Origin: Brachypterus glaber
Taxonomy: Eukaryota > Arthropoda > Insecta > Coleoptera > Kateretidae
Reading direction: 5' to 3'
NCBI GenBank assembly: GCA_958510825.1
Contig: OY294052.1
Location: 6,283,816-6,347,815, forward strand
DNA: 64,000 bases
The notes beneath the pieces were generated by a model. It saw nothing but the letters and a program-made list of their open reading frames with translations, was not told the DNA's origin and did not search any database. Position numbers and translations under genes: made by a program. Positions 12,001 through 25,300 of the stretch are shown here, piece after piece (positions within the stretch are counted from its first letter, which is position 1; each line of letters opens with the position of its first letter).

Positions 12001-13321
12001 ATGGCCCAAGTCTCAGTAGCAGGGAACGATCAAGTCTTTGCCGTGGGCGCGGACGACCGTCTCGTCTACTTCCGAACGGGAGTATGTCCAGAAGATTTAA
12101 CTGGAAAACGATGGAAGGCCTTACATGCTCCATTACAAGTCAGTAGAGCTAGTAGTAATGCTAGTCTCAGTAGAGATAAGTTTCATCGTGGCAGTATTAA
12201 TACATTGGTAATTAACAATTAAATGCTTACTAATCATTTTAAAAGTTTTTGTGAGTTTTAATGTTGGATAATCCACATTTTTCCTGGCTAAAGTTACCAA
12301 TTTCTAGCTTTCTATATGGCATTGAACATTGCATGTCTTAATATAACTTGAATTGAGGGGTAAATCTTCTACGAAATCTTGTGCACAACCTTTGTGAAAC
12401 CTTACAACATCTTGCAAAATCGAATCATGCAAAATAAAATCTAAAAATTAACAAATTATGTATATCATCATTCTAAACCCTTGCAAAATTTTGCGATATC
12501 TTACAAAATCTTGCAAAATCCCGCGAAATCTTTGAAAATCCCCCAAAATCTTGGGAAATCCCGCAACATATTGCAAAATACTTAAACTCTTGCGAAATCT
12601 TGAGTAATGCGAAATCTTGTGTACTCAATTTTTTTAAGAATTCACGCGAAATTTTGCGAAATCCCACGAAACCTTGCCCCGCGAAATCCCGCGAAACCTT
12701 GCGAAATCCTGTGAATCTTGCGAAATCCTGAAAATCTTGCGAAATCCCGCGAAATCTTATGTACGCGAATTCTCTAGAGATTTACACCTCGATTTGAATT
12801 AATTGAGCTTTTTCTCATTAATAGTATTAAAAAATAGTAAAACATTTCACCTATAGGTGAATAGATTTAGATTAATAATAATAATTCTACTTTATTTTTG
12901 TCACAGAGTCGCCCTAGTAGTATGATAGAACCCTCAACAATCTTAGAATGGAATGAAAAGCCCCACTCAGCACCTACTGCTCCACAATCTTTGCCAGTAG
13001 GCGATCTAACTACAAAGTATGAAATCCAGCCTAAAAATCCAAAAGCCTGGAGCCCCGTTCATTCTGTGGGGTCAGTTTTAGGAACTGAAGCTCACCCTGA
13101 AGTTGACGAAAGTGTTTGGAGCGAGTCTAGTCGGGATTCGTGTATTTTTACGGAAGATGAGGAGTTAGGTCAGTTATTTACATCGGCACTTAGTGCTACT
13201 AAGAGTGCCGAAGTATTGAAATCTTCGCCGAAAATTCAAATTCTTTGACCACGTTTTTTTCACATTTCTCGACGTTTTAGACCATTCTGAGTAGAAATCA
13301 CTAAAAAAAATGTTTGCGTCC

Positions 13322-13391
<70 letters not shown>

Positions 13392-16300
13392 GGGTGTAAA
13401 CTCTCTAACTCCATTTCTACATGAGATATCGACTTGCGGTTTTTTGCATATTGTTTCTTATCGTATTCCGAAGAGCTGATTAGATTTTGGGGGTAAAAAT
13501 ACGGTAAAACTCCTATTTTTAGCGTTTTTTGTTTATAATTAAGGCAATTATTATTGTATTTGGTTAATTTAGCACTTATATAAAAGATAATTTTAAATTG
13601 GTCAAAAAATGTTATAAACAACGTTTTCCTAAAACGCATTGTTTTCGAGATATTGGCGTTTAAAGCAGTAAAAGGTTTTTTTAGCATATCTTACATATTT
13701 ATAACCCGACTTCAAAAAATTATATTTTAAATAAAAGCTCTTTTTAAGCCCTATAAAAAATGTTATGTACAGTTTTTTGCTAGAATATAATGTTTTAAAG
13801 ATACAGAATTTAAAATCAAACAAAACACCTAGTTCGAAATTTGCAAACTAGATGGCTCCAGTGTACAATAGTGCCGATGTTTTGACAGGGTGCTTGCAAC
13901 GTTTCATCTAGTTTGAACTACAGTCATTTGAAAATATTTTACGGTGGTAAATTTTACCATCCTAACCTAAATGGAGCATTAGAAAGTAACCATTTCTTTA
14001 GTACTATTTATATATTTTAGGGTGGGCGGAATATGAAGCCCCTTGGTCTTGGGTAGAAGCTGGGGCTTGCACAGTTGATCCAACACAACTGCCAAATTGG
14101 TTTGCTGAGGGCGGTTTTGGCAGTAGTCATGCAGAATTGGATCAACCCTGGAGGATAAAAATTTTGGAAGATCTCAAAGCCAGGTAAATTATCGGAACGA
14201 AACACGTGACGCAAGGGATTTGTTTAACCCTGTAAGATTCAGGGGGGGGGAGATTCCCCGGGGCCTCCAAGTGGGGCACGGCGAAAATTTTCTTCCAGTG
14301 GTAAAGCTTTTTTTTTCAGAGGCGAGGGCCTTTTGGAAAAATGGGGGGCCCAGGAATAAAGTTTCCCCAGGCCTGAGCTGGCTTTGTCCGGCGCTGAGGT
14401 TCAGTAGTACTTTTATACGAACTATGTCGAGTTCTATGATTAAATTTTACATTAAAAAAAGAGTAATAATTTGTAGTTGTGGCCATTTGGCAGCATTAGG
14501 CCATAATACATCGTTAGGCCCTAATATACCTAAAATAAATATGTACATACGCAATAACTGTTTATTACCTAAGGGCATATCCACAGCCTCTCATAGGACC
14601 ATAATACATAACAATGCGATGCCGTGATTGGCTTGATTTGCCGCCTTGTATCTTGTAAGCCAATCACGGTATCGCATTCTTATGTTTTATGTTCTTATGC
14701 AAGCTTCTGGATAGGCCTTAAGTTATCCACATTTAAAGTTTTTTAGCTTGAAATATTCGCCTTATTACGTACTAAAGTTATCATCAACATTAAAGCATCA
14801 GGAGCGCTTATGTGCAGCTCTTTATGCAACGTTTTGATAACAATATGTTATTTTAAATAAAAAACATTTTTTTACAAAAAAAAAAAAACACCAAACAGAC
14901 GCCAAACCAACGTTAACGAAAACCAAGGCCTCCTCATTAAAAAAAAAGACCAAACCAAGAAAAAACCAAAACAAACTCCTGCACAGAGAGCCGCATTTAG
15001 GCGCTTGTTAAAGCATCAACACCTGTTGCACCAAACAGCTATTAGGAAACAAATTAAAATTTGCTTTCGATTTGCGCAAATAAATTGTGCAGGATATTTA
15101 GGGGTTAAAACAAAAACACTCTTATTTTTAAGTGACTATACTAAAACAATATGTTTAAAGTTTATAACAAACATACTTTAATTAGTTAAATTAGGTTGTG
15201 TCCATATGGTTACACAGTGCCTTAGCGGGTTAAGGGGCAGGTCTTAAATTTCCCAACTAAATATTAAGGAATTTTTTACCCTAGAACACAAAGCTTTACC
15301 CCTGACAGAATTACCAAATTGTATGTGCAATGTATTTTGAATTGTACCTATAATTTTTTAACTGTAACCTGACGATATGTTTATAAAATGCTATAATTTT
15401 TTCATGTCATATACTAAAAAGAGGCATTAAGTGTGAAAATAAGTATAAAACAAATCAAATTTGACCTGGGTTAACTTTAAAATGTAACAATTGTTTTTAT
15501 TTTCCCACAATTTAAAAATAATTTGTTTTTGTAATATGTTACCTTGAACATTGATATCATGTTTATTAAAATGATTATGGGTTAATTTATGGTGGATTTA
15601 GTTTGATATTCTTTGTCGATTTTTCTAATGTAAGTTACTTATAGTTAAACTGACATATAGTTAAATTAAAGCCGCAAGCAAGTTGCAAAACAACTGTACA
15701 CTACGATATATTAAGAACGCTTTGACATAGAGACAAAATTTCAGATTGATCGGTAAATTGGTTTTCGAGAAATTGAGGTCACCGCAAAAAAAAGGCGTTT
15801 CGGGGCCATGGTTTCCACAATTTTCCGAATTTTCCAATAACAAAAATTTTCACAAACACATCAAAACATACACTATTTGATAATTTGTAGTTTGTTTGAA
15901 TAAAGTTGTGATTACATACCTGAAAAAAATCAATAAAACCCCTTAATTTTCCAGTAGGTATATGACCCCTTAACAGTGTTTTTTATTTTAAAGGTTACCT
16001 GATCAAAATCAATACTTAAAATATGAACAGGCTGTTGATACCACTTCATGGGTTCATTCAGGAGAAGCTCGAGTTAGTTTTGGTAACAATACTTTTGCGG
16101 ACTGTGTCTTACAACTCGAATGGATACAGGACAATGGTACGCTTACCATTCTTAACCCAGATGGAGCCACCACTATGGTAATTTATTTAAAGACAACTTT
16201 TGTAATATAACTAAGGGAACGTTCAAGTATAACGTAACGTTCCTAGGGTGGGGGGGATCATTTCGGAGTGTGACGCTCATGTTAATAGTATAGGAAAATA

Positions 16301-19300
16301 GCGTTACAGGGGGGGTGTGGGGGTCCAAAATGATCAAAATTTGCGTTAAGTAATACTTGAACGCTCCCTAATATAAATTTATTTCATGAAAAAATAAGAA
16401 TCTTTAAAAATGTCTGTCTGTCTGACTGATTGACTTGAAATTGTTAGGAAAAACAAGTTCTATTGTTTTTGAAATTAATTTCCCCAAAAACAAAAAAAAA
16501 AGATATGTCGGGTTAAACTTTTTACAAAATGAAAAAACTAAAATTTTCAAAAAAATATTAGTATCAAAATTTTTTCCTTTTTTTGCAAAAAGAAAGTTAA
16601 AAAAAATGAAAAATACGTTAAAAAAAATAGTTATTTTTCTTTATTTTTTTATATATATATTTTTTTAGTGCAATATACCCTTGACTGTGGATAGTATATA
16701 ATGGAATGCGTAGCATTACATATATTTGGGCCTTGTTTTTTGACTAAAACTATACATTTTTTTTTAGAATTTGTTCAGTTTAAGTGATATAACTTGTGTA
16801 CAGTTATGCAGTGAGCCGGGAAGCCCCAGATTAGCTTTACATATACCAAGAAATAATCCACCAATAATACGCTTACAATTTAGCAGCGACACTCAACTCG
16901 AAGAATGGCAGGCACATTTTTCAGTGTCTTGCAACAAAATAAATAAAACTACAGGTAAAAAAATACACTGCCCTGTAAAAGAGCTTTCCCATTTTTCACC
17001 TCCGCGCGTGAAACCACCCTCCGCCCCTCAGGGCGTGAAATAAGAAAACATTTATTATCAGATTCAGATTCGTCGAACCCAAAAACCCCTATATAAGAAT
17101 TTTGAAGAAAATATTAAAATATTAGGCCTTATTAAGCCTGGATCATATGAAAAACCTCTTTGCTGCAACTTAAAGGGTTTCTGAGTTATTAAATAAAAAC
17201 CGAATTTTTTAACCCCTACCAAAAGGGTGTAGCTCCCATTTCAGACATATGTTTATAGGAACTTTTTTTCATGTTTTCTGATGTAGAATCACCCCTTAAA
17301 ATTATTGAACTATTTCAAATAAACCGTGTACATATTTTACTTTTTAAACTTTTTTTAGAACAACCATCAGATGAAAGCGTTTGGGCAATAACAGGCTTGG
17401 GGGATATATTTGTATGGGATCCAACAAAAATTGAATCTAACCAGCTACGGGAAGATGAGTGTTACGTTCAAAAATATGATCTCAGTGGAAAAGAATCCCC
17501 AATAAAAGTTAGTATTAAACATTGTTAAATTTTAACCTTCTAAATAATATTTAAACTTGTAATAATATTGAATAATTATTAATTATATTCAATAATATTT
17601 TAACTTATATCTTCTAAATAATATTTTTTTATCTTATAAATAAAGTCTTCATCTTCTAAATAATATTGTTCATCTTCTAAATAATATTTTTCATCATCTA
17701 ATTAATGTTTTCATCTTCTAAATAATATTTTTCTTCTGAATAATATTTTTCATCTTCTAAATAATATTTTTCATCTTCTAAATAATATTTTTCATCTTCT
17801 AAATAATATTTTTATCTTCTAAATAATATTTTTATCTTTTAAATAATATTTCCATCTAAATACATTATATATTTTTTTCTAAATAGTATTTTCATCTTTT
17901 AAATAATATTTGTTTGTGAAATAGGTAGCTTTACACGCGGGATGCATCCCGGGAACGATAATAACGTTGACGGGTTGCATTGGCGACGAGGCCGAGCGAA
18001 TAGGAATAAACTTGGACGCTCAATCGACGTATAAACAGAAACATAAAAATCACACAGAGTTGGAAAATACGTGTTTACATTTCAATCCAAGGTTTTCGGA
18101 AAATTGTGTCATTAGGAATGCTATGATTGAAGGAAAATGGGGAACTGAGGAGAAAGAAGGTGGAAATCCGTTTAAAAGAGGTAAATTAACATTCACTGAA
18201 ATGTTGTTTTTTAACCTTTTAGTGTTTAATTGTTGGTCTTCAAACCGTGAAATTTCCACTTAAAATGCATTTTTCACTGAAACGGTTAATCTTACGGCAT
18301 TATAACAGGAGTACCTTTTCAAAACAGTGATAAGACTCGTTTCGCACGCCCCTGGTTAAAATAACTAGATGAAAATGACATAAGATAATAGGCCATAGGC
18401 ACCTCGTTGCTATAGCTCAAAGGGTTCCTGAGTTATTAAATAAAAACCAATTTTTTAGCCCATTTCAAAGGGACTTAGCTCCCTTACGCGTATTTTTACA
18501 CATATGTCTAATGGAACTCTTTTGCATATTTTCTGTAGATTCATCCCTTAAAATTATTAAATATACCGTTTACATCTTTAGAAAAACCATTATTTACGGT
18601 TCTTTTGGTTCTAGGCAACGAATTCGTAGTAAGAATAGAAACGACCGAGGACGCATTTAAAATATTCGTTAACGACGTCGAATTTACTAAGTTTCGGCAC
18701 CGTTTACCACCAAATTCCGCTTCCATGTTAAGTATATGGGGTAGAATGCAACCGTTTAAATTGGTTATAAAATCCCCGGATATAATTCTGGATCCGTTGG
18801 AGTTATATTGGAGGCAACTTGGAGGTCATCTACGTCGAGTGGCAAGCTGTAAAATAGGAGTCATCTGGGGTATAGGTAAACTGCCCTGGTGGAAAAAAAA
18901 ACGTTGGAGGGTCATTATCAAATATGCTTAAACAAAAATGAAAAATATAGAGATAGATTTTTGGAATTTTATTGCTTTTATGAAAGAGTAAAAAAACATT
19001 ATTAGACTAATATATATTTAAACCTTTAAGCAAACCGCAGCATAAATAAAATAGTGACAAACAATTGATACAAATATAAATAAACATGATAAAGGAGAAC
19101 ATAATTTATGTTTGACCAATGCGATTTTCTAGTGAATGATAGAATTTTACTCATCCATTTTAAGAAACTTCTCACAATGATCAGATTGCAACTAGATTAT
19201 TCCAGATCAGTTTGCCATATAAATGCAAATTAAGCGCTCTATGTGTTCCAAATAAATCCATATTTGATCACGGAGTATATGAAAAATGTTGTGACATCCT

Positions 19301-22300
19301 TTTCAGTGATAATTTAAAACATAGAGCGCTTTATTTGCATTTATATGGCAAAATGATCTGGAATACTCGAGTTGCAATCTGATCATTGAGCAGTGAGTGT
19401 CTTAAAATTTAGAGGTGAGTAAAATTTTATCATTCCCTAGAAAATCGAATTGGTTAAACATAAATCGTGTTCTTTGTTATCATGTTTATTTATATTTGCA
19501 ACTATTTTTTGTTACTTTTTTATTTATTAGTCTAAGAATGCTTTTTTTCATAAAAGCAATAAAATTTCAAAAAACTACCTTTATATTTTTCATTTTTGTT
19601 TAACCATATTTGATAATGAGCATAGAACGACTTGACCTGGCGTTAGTTAAATGTGATTTGAATGTTAGGTGCCTAACGTTAGGGTCTAACGTTAGAATAA
19701 CTTTAGTGGATTTATTTTTTTAGGATATGATCATACTGCTTGGGTATATACTGGAGGATGGGGTGGAGGTTTTCTGGGTACTCTAGATAGCCAAAAGGTA
19801 CAACATATGACAGATTCTCAGGATTATAGAGTATACGAAAATCAAAGATGGAATCCTGTAACAGGTTATACATCAGCAGGTAAGTAATTTTTCTCGAGAA
19901 GAATTTGATTTTAGTTTACTATAGGTTTCTTACTTTCCCGGCTGTTCTTTTATCAGTTTGGGGTAAAATTATTATTTCTTTGACATTTTCCATGGGTAGC
20001 ATATGGGATACCAACTTTGTATAGTTGGATAATGAATGAAACAGAAGCTATTATGAATGAATGTATGTTGGTACAAGTGGTGAAGTTAAATACGAGAAAA
20101 TAGCGTATCGCAAAAAAATCGACCTATTCAGCCCGTTTTTCGATCTCAACAATGAGTATCTCGGTTATTATAAGAGATCGGTTACATTAGAAAAAAGTTG
20201 CGCATTTTTATGCTGATCAATAATCTTTAAGAAAATTTGACTTTTTTCGTTTTTTGATTTTTAATTATTGCAAAAAAAAATAAAAATCCTGGTTTTCGTT
20301 TTTATTTTTTGTCAAAGCTAGACGTTTTTAACCTCAACATTGTTAAGGTAATTTTTTGCAAGGAATATTAGTCTATTATCATATTTTCCATTTTATTTTA
20401 GATGAAAGAGTTACAACACTTAACTTCGTTTTTTGCTTAGTACATTCTAGTATTATGTAACGCAAAATTAGGTAATTTTTGACCCCCACCCACCCATGGA
20501 ACGCGGCGTAATATTCATTTGTTACATAACATTTTTTTTTACAAAAAGTAAAGAAATTGAAAGGAAATTTTGCTTTAAGGTTTAAACCGGTTTTCAACCG
20601 GCTATTGCTTCCGTGTTTTAAGCATAAACTGGTCTGAGGTAACTTCCGCAACCGGTTAACCGAAAACCGGTTATTGCCTACGGTTTTCCATCTCCATTTT
20701 TTTTTTGTTTAGAGGATTTAGTGAACGCCGTGTGCAATAAAATTTGCAACGAATCCGTATTTTAGGCCTAGATCATTGTTAAAAACGTGATCCAATAAAC
20801 ATTTTATAAGTTTATAATTTTTTAAGTGTTACGTAACTTTTTACTCCCTGTATAGAATTTTTTTTTTCATAGGGCTTCCAACTGACAGACACATGTGGTC
20901 AGACGCGACGGGCAAACAAAAACGCACCCGAGACCAAGTGAAACTGCTCTCGGTGCGTTGGCAATGGATTTCCGATTGGATGACCGATTTCCACGTGCCC
21001 GGGGGCGTGGACAGAGACGGATGGCAGTACGCAGTGGACTTCCCCTCTACGTACCATGCCAACAAGCAGTTTACGGATTACGTGAGGCGCCGGAGGTGGT
21101 ACCGCAGGTACTGAAATGAAAAAAAAAACATAGTCTAAGAACTAGTGGCCTTTTTTATTTCATTAATTTTTCCCAGCTGTATTTTATGTACAGGGTGATC
21201 GATAACTGGCATGCCAAATTTTAAGAGGTGATTCTGCATCCAAAAATATAAAAAAAAAGTTCCTATAAAGGCTGGTCCGCAAATGAGCCCTAAGGGAGCT
21301 ACGGCCCTTTAAAACTGTAATACAAATAAAGTTTTTAATTAATATCTCTGTTGACCTTTAAGCTAGAGCGACGAGCTTTTGTGTGTATACTAGAATTAAT
21401 TTTTTGAATTTATCTAGAGGCGTCCCTAGATGGAATAATGTATTAGGCTTAACACATTTAGCCCCAAACTTTTTTATGTGTACTTTTTTTATTTTTTTTT
21501 CTAAAAAATATGAATTCTTTGAGTAAAAATACATAAAAATATCATATAGTGTAACACTGTAGGAGCAACCGTTTTCAAAAAAAAATGCAATTAAGAGGAA
21601 GTAACATTTTGTGCCACCAAAAACGTTACTTTTTAAAAGGCTATTACTCCTTTAATATTAAATTTAGGTGTTTTAGTGAAGAATACTTTTTTGCTCAGTT
21701 TTAAATGAAGAATCACCCTGCAGCCCTTAGGGCTCATCTCCGGGCCAACCTTTATAGAAACTTTTTTAAATATTTTTGGATGTAGAATAACCTCTTAAAT
21801 TTGGCATGGCAGTTACTGATCATCCTGTATGTCTTAACATGTTCAGGGATTAATGTTTTGTTTAAACTAATTAAGTATAGTTGGTGTCACATTTATAGTA
21901 GACAGATTAATATAAGACAGGGAAGTAATTAAATTTGATTATATTAAATACGTATTTATCTTATAAAGCTCGATGCACAGAACACAAATAAAACAAATTA
22001 AAGCCGGTCCAGTAAATATTTATTGCTACAAATGCCTTGTGGGTATGGCTAAATCTTTTGTGAAATATGATTGGATAGGGTCGAACGTTAACAGGCTAGA
22101 ACCAGTAAACGTGGACTGGATAAAAATACATTAGTTTAAATGAATCTAAAATTATGCAACGTCCCGATTGGACGAACATTTTGACTCGTGCCATTAAAAA
22201 TAATCGCTGTTAAAAAAAATCTCTTATAACTCACAGCATCTATAGCAAAAGTTAAAGATACTTTTTATTGTTAAAACAAGTAAACAACTGAAGATGTGCG

Positions 22301-25300
22301 AATCTTGGCCATTGGATTGGAAATAAAGCAAATGGCAACCTCTATAGCCACTGAGCGTTAAGGATATCAGTGAATTTCATTTTGCGAAATTTATTTTTAA
22401 CTGTAAACATATGTGCCTATGTCTCTGAAGAGGTTAAAGTACATTTGTCTACCGTGAAACACCTTTTGTAGAGAAAATTTGGTTTACTATCGAAATGTTT
22501 CATTTCAGTTTTTATCAAGGCTTTATAAACTGATCGAAAAAAGTTAAGGATGTTATTAAGAATGGTGGGAAAAAACAGTTTAGGAAAAAAATCATAAGAT
22601 ATCCATATTCTCTAATCATTTCTAAAAAACAAAATCAATTCAAAAATATTTATATTCGGGATTTAACAATATGTTTTTCTTAATGTAACAAAAGAGAAAT
22701 TATTTTTGAAAACTGAAAATTAATTACTAGCGAGTAATTCTACCTCTGTTGACTATAACCGCTTCAATTCGCCGAGGCATATTTAAAATTAAGCGATTTA
22801 ACTAATCTTGGTCCAAGACATCCCATTAATCCAGAAGAACTTGCTAGTTTCCTTACGTCATGAAAATATGGTTGACGATCAATTAATGCTCCAGCAAGCA
22901 TGTCACAGACATGTTCAATACAGTTAAATAAGATAATAAGAAAGCTGCTGGCCAGTTTTTGTTTTTTTGATTATTTTTTCTCAGAGAAACCAAAATATCC
23001 GTGACTTTTTTCGATCAGTTTTTATATTGGTATTTGATTTTTGACAAACTTAAGATATAATATGTTCCCCTTTGCTCAAAGATGCGCCATCGCCACTACC
23101 GGTCCGTGGCAGGAGCTAGGGCACACCAAGTTGATTGACATTTGTTTGGAACCCGTCGGAGACTATTCGGACACTGTTATTTCCTTGTGGGCTTTGGCAT
23201 CTGGTGGACAAGCTATGGTTAGATTGGGCGTGTCTAGGCAGAATCCCATGGTAAGCAACATAGAAAAATCATATTTAACTCGCTTAGGTTCAGTAATACT
23301 TTTAGGACTAAAATTTTCAAATGTATGTGACTATACTCCGTCCAGTTATGCAAGATAGTAAGAGACGCGGCCTTTTTACACCACAGAGCACATAAATAGC
23401 ATAATTATGCATAAATCGTAGTGTATCAAAAATTTAACAGATGTTTATGTTTGTTTTTAACCTCGTACTATTCTACTTAATTAAGCATCCCCTAAGTCCA
23501 GGACTTGTGTGGGCTAGTAGTAGAGGGAACCACCGGCTTTAATTGACTTTCGAACCAATATATCTAGGGAGTACGCCTTCGCCAAATTTCAATTATTAAT
23601 TAACTGAAAAAGGCAATCGGCGCCAGTGAGGTTTGAACTCACGATCATTAGATCAGTGTCAGGCTATATCGATGGCATTGACCGCTGAGCTAAATCTCCC
23701 ATAATGTCGGTACTGTTTTCCTGGAAAGGGCCTATCCAAAGACTCGCATAACAAGCATAGTACATAAGAATGCGATGCCAGGATTGGCTTGATGTGTCGT
23801 CATATATCTTGTAATGGTTGTTATGCGAGCCTCCGGATAGGCCTTAAGTTGTAATTGTAACCTAAAAATTTGACGTTTTCCTTGTGTTCAATATAATTTA
23901 CGTTTGTACAATATATAGAATATGCTAATTTGGTGTGAGTGTATGAAGAATAAACCAAAAAAGTACCTTTTTCAATACGATAAAAAATAACATTAAGTAT
24001 AAACATTTTTTTAAGTAACTTTCTCTTCTTTTATTAGCTTTAACGACCGTCAATCATTGTCATAGACAAAACATGTCACAATATTTTATATGTTAAAACG
24101 TACGAATTTTTAACCAATGATGTAGCATAAAAATCGCGGGAATTTTAAACTACTATCTTGCATAATTGGACGGACTATAATTATGATCACCTACATTGAG
24201 TTCTATCATTAAATTTTACATTTTTTAAACAAAAAGTAATATTTGAAGTTGTGACCATATGGCAATATTAGTCCAAAATATATCTTTAGGCCATAATATC
24301 GTTAGACCATAATATATCTGAAATAAATACACATAATAATTGTTTATAAACAAAGTTATTCACATTTTAAGTTTCTTTACCTTGAAGTATTCACCTTATA
24401 CGTACTAAAGTTATCATAAACATTAAAGCATCAACGCATGTTGCACCACACTCTAACACATAGTTCCCCAGAAAAATTTAGTTGAATAAAATTCACCATG
24501 GATCCTTGTAGCGTACGGTCTGGACATTGTAGAACTACTCACAGTGAAATTTCAATGGTTCATATTTGGGAGATAATGGCTTAACACTCCTTTTGGATTA
24601 ACCAGACAAACCAATCGCTGATCCTCCACAATTAAATATTGATTTTAATACTATTTTTCACCTAGATTTCAAATCCGTTTGTAAAAGTCCAAACGAAGAA
24701 AAATTTGCATTACGAAGAAAAAAACATTTTTATGAAATTTTTGCAGATGCAGAAATTTACTATTTGGATGTTAGAAAATTTGACGTATAGTCAAATTTTC
24801 TATTATTGCACAATTATTTTTGCTTTTAAATTATTATTGAGAGATGTGTAGTACAAGAAATCCAACATTGATTTTTTGTGATACGACTTTTCGAAATTTA
24901 AAATCGAAATATAACAATTGCAGGGTCATGTTTGGGAACACGTATCTTCCGACCAAGCGCTCAGCAGTATAAGTTGCGGCCCCTACAACGAAGTTTGGGC
25001 CACGGGAATCAAAGGCTGCGCATATCACCGAGTCGGAGTCACCGAAGAAAAACTGGAGGGCGAAAAATGGATTTGCGTAGAACCTCCGAACGGTGGACAG
25101 CTGAAACAGGTTTCTGTAAACTCCATTGGAGTTTGGGCCGTGGACCATCACGGGAAACTGCATGTTCGGAGGGAGATTGGGAGTCATTCTGAAGGTAATA
25201 ATTTACCATGCTGTACAAATACACGGTATATTTGAAATAGGGGCGATTCTATATCAGAAAATATGACAAAAAGTTCCTATAAACATATGGCTAAAAATGC

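Noticed and set aside
13301..13687. 128-codon minus-strand frame that recurs in the copies at 4849 and 42785
   Set aside because: The similarity is explained by DNA identity of the repeat, and part of it is the translated microsatellite. Frames are broken at different points and no motif is recognisable.
14220..14627. 135-codon plus-strand frame in TECPR1 intron 6
   Set aside because: It spans a GC-rich repeat fragment and a dispersed repeat also present at 24190; not conserved there.
23620..23707. Possible tRNA gene on the minus strand
   Set aside because: A and B boxes are present but the acceptor stem does not pair, and the sequence continues into a repeated body; called a SINE.
24620..24790. 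57-codon open stretch before TECPR1 exon 15 (reads DPPQLNIDF...)
   Set aside because: No start codon, no splice sites fitting the gene phase, no family resemblance; the exons either side join without it.
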